From Allobaculum stercoricanis DSM 13633 (lineage in GTDB: Bacteria; Bacillota_I; Bacilli_A; Erysipelotrichales; Erysipelotrichaceae), in the NCBI RefSeq assembly GCF_000384195.1, contig NZ_KB913034.1, positions 1,042,507 through 1,106,506 of the forward strand: DNA of 64,000 nt, given 5' to 3'. The notes below the pieces were generated by a model. That model saw nothing but the letters and a program-made list of their open reading frames with translations. It did not search any database and was not told the origin of the DNA. Both the position numbers and the translations under genes were made by a program. Positions 9,740 through 18,755 of this stretch are shown in pieces (within the stretch, counting starts at the first letter, position 1; every line of letters begins with the position of its first letter).

Positions 9740-10684
9740 TTAAGCAATTTTATTTTTTTGATTGCCTTCTAGCCAAGAATAAAGATTGTCGAAAACAATA
9801 TCCGCACGCAATTCCATCGACTCTACAGAATCAAAACCAATATGCGGTGTGACAATTGTATTTTTGCTGTGTAACAAAGGCTCATCTAAATTTAATGGCG
9901 GTTCAATATCAAACACATCAATTCCAGCTGCTCCAATTTGTCCTTGATTTAAAGCATTTGCCAAAGCTTGCGTATCCACAACTGCTCCTCTTGCCGTATT
10001 GATTAAAATGGCATCGTTTTTCATCATGGATAATTGTTGGCTTGAAATCATATGGCGAGTGTTTTCGTTTAATGGCACGTGTAACGAGACGATATCACTA
10101 GTTTGGAGTAATTCTTCTAATGTGCATTGTTGATCATAAATTGGATCAGTAATTAGGCTTCGACGATAGCCAATGACCTTACATCCAAAGGCTTTACACA
10201 AACGCGCTGTTGCCGTTCCAATCTCACCAGCACCTACAATGCCAACCGTTTTCCCTTTTAACAAACGTCCACGAATTCCCGCTTTTGTTTGGCCATCTCT
10301 TGCTCGTTTTGAAAGAGGGGTAACGTTACGAATGCAATCGATCATCATCATCACTGCTAATTCAGCCACGCTATCATTGGCATAGCCAGAAGCATTCGAG
10401 ATCGCGATTCCTTTTTCTTTAGCAAGTTGTGTAGGAATGTGATCTACACCTGTGAAAGCAACATCGATGAATTTCAAATTTGGGTTACTTTCGATAATTT
10501 TGGCATCTAATGGCATATTAGCGAGCAGGATCACATCCGCGTCTTTTGTTTCTTCTAAAAGAGTTGGCAAATCCGTTGTTTTTTCGAATGCATAAAATTC
10601 ATGATTTAATGCATTCAGTTTATTTTTTTCTTGTTCAATTCTTTGTTCACTCACACCTAAGTTTTCTAATAATACAATCTTCAT
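9740..10684 (-). CDS. D-2-hydroxyacid dehydrogenase family protein
   Basis: A 314-residue cytosolic NAD(P)H-dependent oxidoreductase that interconverts 2-oxo acids and D-2-hydroxy acids. The Rossmann loop GAGEIG is at 151-156. The catalytic set is complete: R232 in NTARG, E261 in DIEPP and H281 in TPHIGF. It is shorter than D-3-phosphoglycerate dehydrogenases with an ACT domain and resembles the hydroxypyruvate/glyoxylate reductase-like group. The substrate cannot be told from sequence. AAAAGGAT precedes the ATG. No operon partner is evident. Confidence 0.88.
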   Translation of the reverse strand: MKIVLLENLGVSEQRIEQEKNKLNALNHEFYAFEKTTDLPTLLEETKDADVILLANMPLDAKIIESNPNLKFIDVAFTGVDHIPTQLAKEKGIAISNASGYANDSVAELAVMMMIDCIRNVTPLSKRARDGQTKAGIRGRLLKGKTVGIVGAGEIGTATARLCKAFGCKVIGYRRSLITDPIYDQQCTLEELLQTSDIVSLHVPLNENTRHMISSQQLSMMKNDAILINTARGAVVDTQALANALNQGQIGAAGIDVFDIEPPLNLDEPLLHSKNTIVTPHIGFDSVESMELRADIVFDNLYSWLEGNQKNKIA

Positions 10685-11012
10685 ATTTTTAATCCTTTTC
10701 TAGAAATTCTTGAATTCATGTTTAGTTCAGGAAATTAAATCCATCGTTTTATTTAAAAATAAGAATCTATTTTATTGTAACGAATCTTTGAGCGAAGACA
10801 AAACACATCATTTATGCATCTGTTAAGTTCTTCAATTCCTGTGAATACGATTACTTTTAAATATTGATTTAATCAACATTATAAAACGGTACTTATTTTT
10901 ATTGTAAACAAGATCCTTTCTAAGTTTTTTATAAAATTTATAATCATTTCACGGATATTTCACAGTCAAATTTCAAAGAAATGATAAAATTATTTTGAAA
11001 GGAATTCGCTTT
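10685..11012. other. 328-bp divergent intergenic region
   Basis: Lies between the dehydrogenase (minus) and the MFS gene (plus) and must hold both promoters. I see A/T-rich DNA and one small dyad TTGAT-TTA-ATCAA near 10863, but no promoter I would commit to. Confidence 0.5.
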
Positions 11013-12260
11013 ATGTTTAAAAAACTTAAATCATTGGATTACAAGTGGATCATGTATGATGTCGGAAACTCTGCCTTCATTTTATTGACCGCCTCTGTAA
11101 TCCCTATTTACTTTAACTCTTTGGCGACAAGTCAAGGACTGAGTCAAGACCAATATTTATCTTGGTGGTCTTATGCAATGAGTTTTGCGACAATCTGTGT
11201 CGCTATATTCGGACCGATCATTGGAACATTGTCTGATTTCCCTGGAAACAAAAAGAAGATCTTTCTTTTAACCGCTCTAGGAGGCGCTGGAGCATTGTTC
11301 TTTTTATGGTTGCCTTCGACATGGTATAGCTTTTTATTTGTATTTGTTTTAATTAAAGTTCTCTATTCCATATCGTTAGTCGTTTACGATTCCATGTTGA
11401 TTGACGTTTGCGATGAAGAGAGAATGGATGACATCTCCTCTCGTGGCTATGCTTGGGGATATCTTGGCAGTTGTGTTCCATTTATCATTTCCCTTGTCTT
11501 CATTCTGCTTCAGCCAAAAATTGGCATTTCAATGGGCACGGTAATGACAATCGTTTTCATGATCAATGCCATTTGGTGGATTTGTTTTTCCTTACCTCTC
11601 GCCCGACACTACAAACAAAAATATTCAACAAAACGGACAGGGGCTGCAGTTCAACAAACATTTAAACGCCTAGGAAATACATTAAAAGAACTTGTTCATC
11701 AAAAGAAAGTGATGTATTTCATGATTGCCTTCTTCTTCTATATTGATGGTGTTTATACGATCATCGATCTGGCAACTGCATATGGAACATCTCTTGGTTT
11801 AGATCAAACTGGCTTATTGTTAGCTTTATTACTGACACAAATCGTCGCTTTCCCTTCTGCCATTTATTTTGGAATTTTGGCTAAGAAAAAATCGACTGGA
11901 TCATTAATTAAAGTTGGAATTATCGCTTATTTCTGTATTGCCTTATTCGGACTGTTCTTACAATACACTTGGCAGTTCTGGGTTTTAGCGGTTTCTGTTG
12001 GTTTGTTCCAAGGCGGAATCCAAGCATTATCTCGTTCTTACTTTGCCCAAATCATTCCAAAAAACCAATCTGGTGAATACTTTGGGTTATACGACATTGC
12101 CGGAAAAGGCGCTAGTTTTTTAGGCACAATGATCGTTGGTTTAGTCACTCAAATCACTGGTCAACAGAATATTGCGGTCGGAACTCTAGCATTTTTGTTC
12201 TTAATTGGACTATTCGTCTTCTCAAAGGCTGACAAAATCGAAAATCCGGTTTATAACTAA
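11013..12260 (+). CDS. MFS transporter, UMF1/Atg22-like family
   Basis: A 415-residue integral membrane protein with about twelve hydrophobic segments. The N-terminal MYDVGNSAF motif is the hallmark of the Atg22-like/UMF1 branch of the major facilitator superfamily; yeast Atg22 effluxes amino acids from the vacuole. The substrate of the bacterial members is unknown. I chose the ATG at 11013 because GAAAGGA lies just upstream; a TTG at 10995 in the same frame would overlap that site. The gene ends 24 bp before a strong terminator, directly behind which a group II intron is inserted. Confidence 0.88.
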   Translation: MFKKLKSLDYKWIMYDVGNSAFILLTASVIPIYFNSLATSQGLSQDQYLSWWSYAMSFATICVAIFGPIIGTLSDFPGNKKKIFLLTALGGAGALFFLWLPSTWYSFLFVFVLIKVLYSISLVVYDSMLIDVCDEERMDDISSRGYAWGYLGSCVPFIISLVFILLQPKIGISMGTVMTIVFMINAIWWICFSLPLARHYKQKYSTKRTGAAVQQTFKRLGNTLKELVHQKKVMYFMIAFFFYIDGVYTIIDLATAYGTSLGLDQTGLLLALLLTQIVAFPSAIYFGILAKKKSTGSLIKVGIIAYFCIALFGLFLQYTWQFWVLAVSVGLFQGGIQALSRSYFAQIIPKNQSGEYFGLYDIAGKGASFLGTMIVGLVTQITGQQNIAVGTLAFLFLIGLFVFSKADKIENPVYN

Positions 12261-12284
12261 TATTGTAAGCTTGACCCCCATCTA

Positions 12285-12319
12285 AAAAATGCTTGCCCTT
12301 TTTTGGGCAAGCATTTTTC
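12285..12319 (+). terminator. Intrinsic terminator of the MFS gene and group IIC intron target
   Basis: AAAAATGCTTGCCC, loop TTTTTT, GGGCAAGCATTTTT: a very stable stem with a T tail. The group II intron begins about 5 bp after it, the expected insertion site of bacterial class C introns. Confidence 0.93.
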
Positions 12320-12324
12320 TTTAC

Positions 12325-14264
12325 GTGTGTCGGGCATGACACACATCTTGTCGGTGAAAGTCCGGCCACGGGTATTTGTCGCCAAGTGTAGCAAACCGCA
12401 AGCCGAAGGCCGTGAGGCCGGGGTGAAGGAAGCGGTGTAGCAAATCTGTCGAGCCTACGAACAGAAACCTGATATAAGGCCAAATGGCGGGTAAGGTTGC
12501 GTAACAAACCAAAGCCCAAAAGACAAACGTAACGCCAAGACGATAAATCAAAAGGTTGTGCAGTGAAAGATGTGTGTCTTACCCCGAGAGATCTCGCGGA
12601 CGATATTCCGAGATGCTTTAAAATCAGCAATCGGTGGCCCAAGAATACGGGTTCGGTCGAAATAAGGTTTGTCGCGAGAAGTCAGCTGAGGGCATAGTAA
12701 GTCATCGACTGAAGGCCCTAATGGTTTTTCAGAGCGTTCCGCTTTGAAATAACAAACCAGTAATCTGTAAATCTGGAAAAATCCAACACAGAAGAAACGT
12801 AATCTTCTGGGACACTCTGGACGAGGATGATCTGAATTTGTTTGTGAAAAGAAAAAAGACCCATCATGCGTTTAATTGAATCAATACTTCAATCAGAAAA
12901 CATGAATCAAGCTATCCGAGCTGTCCAACGGAATAAAGGTTCAGCCGGAATAGATGGAGTCACAGTGGGTGATCTTGAATCCTACTGGGATAAGCATCAG
13001 GAAGAAATTACTGAGGCTATACTGAATATGAAATATAAGCCCCAACCGGTCAGACGGGTCTATATCCCTAAACCTAATGGAAAGAAACGCCCGTTAGGTA
13101 TTCCAACTGTCATGGACAGAGCCATTCAACAGGCAGTTGCCCAGGTGCTCGATCTCATCTTTGACCCGTCGTTTAGTGATAGTAGTTTTGGTTTTCGTAA
13201 AGGCAGAAGTGCACATGATGCCATCATGCAGGCATTGAATTACCTGAACGAAGGTTACGACTGGGTCATCGATTTAGATATCGAGAAATTCTTTGACAAA
13301 GTGAATCACGATAAACTCATTTCACTGATCCGAAATCTCATCAATGAAAAAGAAGTTCTCCATCTGATCCGATCCTTCCTCAAAGCAGGCGTGCTTGAGG
13401 AGGGCAAGATCGTAAAAAGTGATCTCGGCACACCGCAAGGTGGATGCATTTCGCCAGTACTAGCCAACATCTATCTAGATCTATTCGACAAAGAATTAGA
13501 GAGTAGAGGTCTTAGATTCTGCAGATATGCCGATGACGTCGTAATCTTCGTCAAAAGTGAAATGGCTGCGAATAGAATCATGAAATCAGTTTCCAGTTGG
13601 TTAGAAAGGAAACTATTTCTCACTGTCAGTGCAACTAAAACCCATGTATGTCGACCACCAGAAAGTACCTTTCTAGGTTTCACCTTTTGGAAAGGAAAAG
13701 ACGGATGGAAGGCAAAACCGGCAAATGACCGTAAACAAAGACTCTATGACAAAATCAAAGAAGTTCTTTGTAGAAAAAGAGCGGTCGCATCACCATTAAA
13801 AGACGTGTTTACAAAAGTAAACCAAATCGTCAGAGGTTGGATTAACTATTTTAGCATTGTTTCGATGAAAAAGTTCCTGACTAAGTTCGGTGAGTGGCTC
13901 AGGCATAAAATCCGAGTTGTCATATTGAAACAGTGGAAAAGACCACGAACAACCTTCGATAACCTGATGAAATTGAATCGCATATCTAAATGGCCTTTAG
14001 AATCTGAATTGATCAGACAAACGGCCAACTCCAGGCTAGGCCTATATAGGACAGCAGGAATGCGAACAGTGAACTTTCTGATCTCACCAAATATTTTGGC
14101 AATGAGAAAAGGAGATCGACCAGGATTGATCGATCCCCTTAATCTCTATTTATCATTTTATAACGCATGAAATAAAACTGTAAAGCTGTAGCGTCGTATA
14201 CGAGAACCGTACGTACGGTGCAATGAGAGGGGCGAGACTCACAGATAGTCTCCCTCTACTCTAT
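12325..14264 (+). mobile_element. Group II intron, bacterial class C (IIC)
   Basis: The 5' end reads GTGTG followed by TCGGGCATG, resembling the start of the Oceanobacillus iheyensis IIC intron. The RNA part at 12325-12860 carries typical conserved blocks (GTGAAAGTCC, CCCCGAGAGATCTCGCGG, AGAAGTCAGC, GCATAGTA). Domain V is at about 14188-14223 around CGTATACGAGAACCGTACG, domain VI follows with a GAGAGGGGCGAGACT stem, and the 3' end is placed at CTAT (14261-14264). Total length is about 1,940 bp. The IEP has no C-terminal endonuclease domain, and insertion just downstream of an intrinsic terminator is the known habit of class C introns. The 5' boundary could be 12325 or 12327. Confidence 0.92.
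12866..14170 (+). CDS. ltrA: Group II intron-encoded reverse transcriptase/maturase
   Basis: A 434-residue protein that splices the intron RNA and reverse-transcribes it during retrohoming. The RT domain spans about residues 45-290, with the catalytic YADD at 221-224 and GTPQGG at 188-193. Domain X (maturase) follows at about 295-370 with GWINYF and a later QWKRP. There is no zinc-finger HNH endonuclease at the C-terminus, consistent with class C. The frame is intact, so the element may be active. The ATG at 12866 is preceded only by a weak GAAAAG stretch. Expression probably depends on read-through of the upstream terminator. Confidence 0.95.
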   Translation: MRLIESILQSENMNQAIRAVQRNKGSAGIDGVTVGDLESYWDKHQEEITEAILNMKYKPQPVRRVYIPKPNGKKRPLGIPTVMDRAIQQAVAQVLDLIFDPSFSDSSFGFRKGRSAHDAIMQALNYLNEGYDWVIDLDIEKFFDKVNHDKLISLIRNLINEKEVLHLIRSFLKAGVLEEGKIVKSDLGTPQGGCISPVLANIYLDLFDKELESRGLRFCRYADDVVIFVKSEMAANRIMKSVSSWLERKLFLTVSATKTHVCRPPESTFLGFTFWKGKDGWKAKPANDRKQRLYDKIKEVLCRKRAVASPLKDVFTKVNQIVRGWINYFSIVSMKKFLTKFGEWLRHKIRVVILKQWKRPRTTFDNLMKLNRISKWPLESELIRQTANSRLGLYRTAGMRTVNFLISPNILAMRKGDRPGLIDPLNLYLSFYNA

Positions 14265-14273
14265 TCAAGTTTA

Positions 14274-15938
14274 TTAAACTTCTTGTTGTTGCTCACTTAA
14301 TGGTAAACGAACAACAAAGGTACTCCCAACATCAACTTTGGAGCGAACTTTTATCGTCCCTCCTAAATTGGCCACAGCGTGATTCACAATGGATAAGCCA
14401 AGACCGGTTCCTGTTTTATTACGCGATGGATCGGCAGTAAAGAATCGTTCAAAAATACGATCCTGAACTTCATTAGGAATTCCTAATCCCGTATCCGAAA
14501 TTTTGAGTTGCGCAAAGTGCTCATAACGTTTTAACCGTACGAAAATTGAACCTTCAGGTTTGTTGTAACGAATAGCATTTTCCAACAAGTTTTTGACAAT
14601 GGATTCCAAATCAACAACTGTTGCAGGAACCCAAACAGATTCTCCTTCATAGCTTAAATTGAGATTTGCAAGCTGTGCAGTATGTTGATAGTCTGAAACA
14701 ACTTTTTGGCAAATCTCATGGAAGTTAATACTCTCTTTGTTTTGGGGAGATTCTTGTTCTAGACGAGATAGATGAATGATATCGTTGATCATCGCACTCA
14801 TTTTCTTTGCTTCATCTGTGATATACCCAGCAAAGCGTGGTACATCATTGGGTTGCACCATTCCTGATCCAAGCAATTCTGCACTTGCAGAAATTGTTTG
14901 AAGTGGGGTTTTTAATTCATGCGTTACATTTGCACTAAATTCTTGGCGACGTTGGTGAGCTTCTTCTTTTTCTGTGATATCAAGCGCTAAAATCATGACG
15001 CCAATTACTTTATCGGTCGCAATAACACTTGCGGCTTCCAAAGAGTAAATTCGGCCATTTTGATTTAATTGTGATTTGGCAGAATGATGGCGTAATGCTT
15101 GAGAAAATAATCGTTTCAGCGTCTCGTTTTCTTTGACATCAAAATTTTCCTCTAAGTCAAAAATTTCATTTCCAGCTGTATTGGAATAATTCAAAATTCC
15201 TTTGCGAGAAAACATCAATAATCCTTCATCCATACTTGAAAGAAGTGCATTCCATTCTTGGTTCCGCCGCTCAAGTTCTTTCATCTTACGATCCAATTCT
15301 TTGTTATTTTCATCAAAACGCGTAAGTAGTGGACGCAATTGTTCATATGGAATTGAATTGAGTGGGTCCGCTAAATCTATCGCATTAATGGGTTCAACGA
15401 TATTACGCGCTAAAATTCGCGCTAATCCTAAACAAAATAGGACGAGGAATCCAACCATTAAAATCATTGGCCAAATCGTTTGGTAAAACAGATTCAATAG
15501 CGTGGAATGAGATCGACTCATGCGAATCACATTTCCATCATCCAAAAGCACAGCATAATAATAGATTTCTTCACTTTGGGAGTTGGAATGGCGAATGGAA
15601 AAACCGCTTCCAGTTTCACGCGCCAATTTTACTTCTTCATGACTATTGTTGTCTTCGTAATCCGCTTTTTCATTGTCTTCTTTGAATGAATCGTAAACGA
15701 CATCCCCATCCGGCTCAATGAGTGAAATTCGTACTGTTTTAGAAGAAAATAAAGCTAAACTTTTAATCTTATCGGATTCATGGTTTAAGGCTGTGGCCAT
15801 CAATCTTGTTTCGCTTTCCAAACTTGCGATTTGTTCCCGCACTAAGCCGTTGTAGACGGCTTGGACCGTGACGGAACAAACAATAATTAAAAGAAACAAG
15901 CAAGCCCCAAAAATAGAATAGAAAATACGTTTAGTCAT
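14274..15938 (-). CDS. phoR: PhoR-like sensor histidine kinase
   Basis: A 554-residue membrane sensor. A first transmembrane helix lies near residues 6-27, an extracytoplasmic sensor region follows to about 148, and a second helix at about 153-178. A PAS-like domain begins at about 230, then HisKA with phospho-acceptor H340 in THELKTP, and an HATPase domain with N, G1 and G2 boxes (ENAIRYN, DTGLGIP, GTGLGLS). The start ATG overlaps the end of the response regulator gene by 8 bp (ATGACTAA), so translation is coupled. The adjacent Na+/phosphate cotransporter supports a phosphate-starvation role. The group II intron sits 9 bp beyond its stop codon in the opposite orientation. Confidence 0.9.
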   Translation of the reverse strand: MTKRIFYSIFGACLFLLIIVCSVTVQAVYNGLVREQIASLESETRLMATALNHESDKIKSLALFSSKTVRISLIEPDGDVVYDSFKEDNEKADYEDNNSHEEVKLARETGSGFSIRHSNSQSEEIYYYAVLLDDGNVIRMSRSHSTLLNLFYQTIWPMILMVGFLVLFCLGLARILARNIVEPINAIDLADPLNSIPYEQLRPLLTRFDENNKELDRKMKELERRNQEWNALLSSMDEGLLMFSRKGILNYSNTAGNEIFDLEENFDVKENETLKRLFSQALRHHSAKSQLNQNGRIYSLEAASVIATDKVIGVMILALDITEKEEAHQRRQEFSANVTHELKTPLQTISASAELLGSGMVQPNDVPRFAGYITDEAKKMSAMINDIIHLSRLEQESPQNKESINFHEICQKVVSDYQHTAQLANLNLSYEGESVWVPATVVDLESIVKNLLENAIRYNKPEGSIFVRLKRYEHFAQLKISDTGLGIPNEVQDRIFERFFTADPSRNKTGTGLGLSIVNHAVANLGGTIKVRSKVDVGSTFVVRLPLSEQQQEV

Positions 15939-16638
15939 TGTTTCTCGCAAAGCGGTATCCTACACCGCGTACAGTTTCAATTTGATTTCCAAATGATTTT
16001 AATTTTGTGCGCAATGAACGAATATGCACATCGATTGTTCTCGTTTCCCCTAAAAAATCAGTATGCCAAACGGCATCTAATAAGTCGTCTCTAGAAAAGA
16101 CAACTCCTTGTTGAGATAAAAACAATGCGAGTAAATCAAATTCTTTTTTTGTTAAATCAAGCATTTCTTTTTGATCATTTTCAATAATCCATGCTTGTCG
16201 AGATTGTAAATCCACGCCAATCGGTTCATTTTCATGATTTGATCGACTAAGATTTTCGCGATTTTGGCAACGTCGTAGCACTGCTTTAATACGAGCAACC
16301 ATTTCCATCATCCCAAAGGGTTTCACTAAATAATCATCTGCCCCTTGTTCAAGAGCTTTGATTTTGTCGTATTCCATCCCCTTTGCGGTTGTCATAATGA
16401 CTGGAATAGTTGCAAATTGAGGATCTGTTCGTAACTGTTGTAATAAACTCATTCCATCCGTATTTGGGAGCATGATATCCATTAAGATCAGATCAGGACG
16501 TCCTTGTTGTAGTGCATCAAGAAAACTTTGTCCATCTTTGAAGCCACGCGATTCAAAACCAGTAGATTGTAAAGTGTATTCAAGAATATCACGAATATTT
16601 TGTTCATCTTCTACACACCATATGACTTGTTTGGCCAT
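15931..16638 (-). CDS. phoP: PhoP-like response regulator (OmpR/PhoB family)
   Basis: A 235-residue DNA-binding regulator: receiver domain with phosphoacceptor D54 (LMDIMLP), the conserved K in MTTAKG, and a C-terminal winged helix (residues about 130-230, ending RGVGYRF). It is the partner of the overlapping phoR. A GGGGATTG site precedes the ATG. Assignment to PhoP rather than another OmpR-type regulator (WalR, ResD) rests on the PhoR-like kinase and the neighbouring phosphate transporter with Pho-box-like repeats. Confidence 0.9.
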   Translation of the reverse strand: MAKQVIWCVEDEQNIRDILEYTLQSTGFESRGFKDGQSFLDALQQGRPDLILMDIMLPNTDGMSLLQQLRTDPQFATIPVIMTTAKGMEYDKIKALEQGADDYLVKPFGMMEMVARIKAVLRRCQNRENLSRSNHENEPIGVDLQSRQAWIIENDQKEMLDLTKKEFDLLALFLSQQGVVFSRDDLLDAVWHTDFLGETRTIDVHIRSLRTKLKSFGNQIETVRGVGYRFARNND

Positions 16639-16666
16639 GTCAATCCCCTTTCTCTTTTATTAAATT

Positions 16667-16680
16667 CTAGACCTGTCTAG
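16667..16680. promoter_or_regulatory. Perfect dyad in the phoP promoter region
   Basis: CTAGAC-CT-GTCTAG, a 6-bp inverted repeat with a 2-bp centre, 29 bp upstream of phoP. A weak promoter (TTGTCA, 18 bp, TAAACT on the minus strand) would place it just after the -10. It may be an operator or a small hairpin in the leader. Confidence 0.4.
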
Positions 16681-16730
16681 TTTATCTTACAAAAACAAAA
16701 ATTGACAAATCTCCATCTCACTTTAAAAGA

Positions 16731-16762
16731 AATGCCCGCAATCAACGATTGAGCGGGCATTA
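16731..16762 (-). terminator. Terminator hairpin after the Na/Pi cotransporter gene
   Basis: AATGCCCGC (16731-16739) pairs with GCGGGCATT (16753-16761); on the minus strand the stem is followed by TTTCTTTTAA. It separates the transporter from phoP. Confidence 0.82.
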
Positions 16763-16784
16763 AAATTAAATATGTAATATTAGA

Positions 16785-18479
16785 TTAATCCAAAATAGGA
16801 TCATTGTTTGCAAATACAACTTTTGTTTTATGCCATGTATCTTCATTAATTAAACGAAGACAACGAAGAGCAATTCTTTCATAACAATCTGCCGCTTCTA
16901 AGAATAACCATGCATTGTCTTGGCTTGCATGATCTTGTGCAGGTGTTAAATAGAACTGACGTAAATTCGAAATTAACTGACGAATGTTTGTACAGTTCTG
17001 TTTTGTTGTTTCGCGATCATCATATGCATCAAAATCTGTAGGTTTTTTATCTTTCATTCCTGCCTGTAGACGCAAATGATGTAATGTGTGCTTACAATCG
17101 GAGCTGATTGTTTTAATTTGTTCAGCCATTTCAGGAGTAATGTGTTTTGCCGTTAAGCCATTTTCATTAATCTTTGCAATAGCAATCGCATCAGAAGCAA
17201 TTTGGTGAAGGTCACGTGCTGAAAATAGCGCTCTTTGTAAATCACGTTTTTCATGTTCATCTAAAGAGCTCATTTCAATTCCTGAACAATATTTTTTCAC
17301 TTCAATACAAGCGTTTAAAATATTTTTACCTTCATTTTTCAAATCTTCTTGAGAACCATTTTCGAGCAAGCAAGCTCGTGACATACGAATGAGTTTTACA
17401 CAGTCATCTCGAATAATTTCAAGTTCTCTTGCTAATGCGTTGAAAGCTGCATTAGGTATCTGTTGGAAACGTTCATCTAACAATACAGGAGTATTTTTGT
17501 TTGAACGCACTTTTCCTTGAGGAACAAGATATTCAGATAACTTAACCAGTGCATTCGCAAATGGGAATAACATTGCAGTTGTAAATACGTTAAATCCAGT
17601 ATGGAAAATCGCGAGTGAAGAAGAGTTTACGTTTGCGCTCATTAAAGATGGATTGAGCATAAAGAAGACAAACGCTGCAATCCCTACGATAGTTGCCCCA
17701 ATAACGTTAAATTCCAAGTGAATCATTGCCGCACGTCTTGCGTTTTTATCCCCACTAATTGCGGAAAGTACTGCAGTGATACAAGTACCAATGTTTTGTC
17801 CTAAAGCAATAAATACCGCAGATCCCCAGTTTACAGCACCAGCCATTGCCATTGTTTGTAAAATCTCCATCGACGCGGAAGAAGATTGGATAATAGCCGT
17901 AACAGCGGCACCGGCAAGGATAGCAAGTAATGGGTTAGAGCCTAGTGTTTCAAAAACAATTTTGAAAATAGGTGCATCAGTAAATGGTTTAATCGCTCCT
18001 GACATTGATGAAAGACCAACGAATAAGACACCAAAACCAATCAAAATTTTTGCGCCATCTTTGACTTTTGGTTTGTTAGCAAACATTTTGAAGCCAACAC
18101 CAATCACAAGTAAAACTGGTGCAATCATTTCTGGTTTTAAGAATGCTGCCCATTCACCCATCGAGACGATCCAGCTTGTCATCGTTGTACCGATGTTCGC
18201 CCCCATAATAACACCGCAAGCTTGAATTAATGACATTAAGCCTGCGTTAACGAAACCTACAACCATGACTGTTGTCGCAGAAGAGGATTGAATGATCGCA
18301 GTGACTAATGCCCCAGCAATCATCCCCATGAAACGATTGTTTGTGATCGCTTCAAGTAACTTTCTTGTTTTATTCCCAGCTGCTTGTTGAAGTCCTTCGG
18401 CCATGACATCCATTCCATATAAGAATAAGCCAAGGCCTCCTAAAAACGACAGCAACGCGCTGATGACTTCTGAACTCAT
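16785..18479 (-). CDS. Na+/phosphate cotransporter with PhoU-like C-terminal domain
   Basis: A 564-residue membrane protein of the NptA/YjbB (PNaS) family, which couples Na+ to phosphate movement. Both copies of the family's inverted-repeat signature are visible (VTAIIQSSSATT near residue 62 and VTAIIQSSSAS near 200). About nine hydrophobic segments fill residues 1-320, followed by a cytosolic, helical PhoU-like region (about 345-550). I start it at the ATG ending at 18479 because GGAGGA lies 9 bp upstream. It is transcribed towards phoP-phoR and carries a candidate Pho box about 150 bp upstream. Direction of transport (uptake or export) cannot be read from sequence. Confidence 0.92.
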   Translation of the reverse strand: MSSEVISALLSFLGGLGLFLYGMDVMAEGLQQAAGNKTRKLLEAITNNRFMGMIAGALVTAIIQSSSATTVMVVGFVNAGLMSLIQACGVIMGANIGTTMTSWIVSMGEWAAFLKPEMIAPVLLVIGVGFKMFANKPKVKDGAKILIGFGVLFVGLSSMSGAIKPFTDAPIFKIVFETLGSNPLLAILAGAAVTAIIQSSSASMEILQTMAMAGAVNWGSAVFIALGQNIGTCITAVLSAISGDKNARRAAMIHLEFNVIGATIVGIAAFVFFMLNPSLMSANVNSSSLAIFHTGFNVFTTAMLFPFANALVKLSEYLVPQGKVRSNKNTPVLLDERFQQIPNAAFNALARELEIIRDDCVKLIRMSRACLLENGSQEDLKNEGKNILNACIEVKKYCSGIEMSSLDEHEKRDLQRALFSARDLHQIASDAIAIAKINENGLTAKHITPEMAEQIKTISSDCKHTLHHLRLQAGMKDKKPTDFDAYDDRETTKQNCTNIRQLISNLRQFYLTPAQDHASQDNAWLFLEAADCYERIALRCLRLINEDTWHKTKVVFANNDPILD

Positions 18480-18625
18480 TTTAGAATCCTCCAATTTATT
18501 TTCTAAAGTTCGTTTGAATCGTGATTAAAGCATGTCTATCAGTGCATTTTCTCTGAAAAAACGCGCTTTATCATTAGGATAAAAAATGTGATAGGTATGT
18601 TTCAACCATGGATTCGAAAAAGTTT

Positions 18626-18642
18626 TGTAAATTTCTTGTAAA
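18626..18642 (-). promoter_or_regulatory. Candidate PhoP-binding direct repeat (Pho box)
   Basis: On the minus strand TTTACA-AGAAA-TTTACA: two copies of a TTxACA hexamer spaced 11 bp apart, centred about 155 bp before the cotransporter start. This matches the Bacillus PhoP pattern of TTAACA-like repeats with about 5-bp spacers. A third, degenerate unit (CTTTTT) follows at the same phase. Confidence 0.6.
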
Positions 18643-18705
18643 ATCCATTGAGGTTTTAACCTAAACTTAATTTATCAGAACCATTATCTTATGATCGCCT
18701 AAAAA

Positions 18706-18729
18706 AACAAAGCCCATGAGAGCTTTGTT
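18706..18729 (-). terminator. Intrinsic terminator of the pyruvate-kinase-like gene
   Basis: AACAAAGC/GCTTTGTT stem followed on the minus strand by a run of seven T residues. Confidence 0.88.
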
Positions 18730-18755
18730 AATATTTATGTGTAATTTAATTCAAT

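Noticed and set aside
12285..12319. IS-element end or attachment site at the 12.3-kb junction
   Set aside because: There is no inverted-repeat pair, transposase or target duplication; the sequence is fully explained by a terminator followed by a class C group II intron.
12154..12642. 162-codon minus-strand frame across the 5' part of the group II intron
   Set aside because: It lies on the complement of the conserved intron RNA domains, spans the MFS terminator, and has no recognisable protein features.
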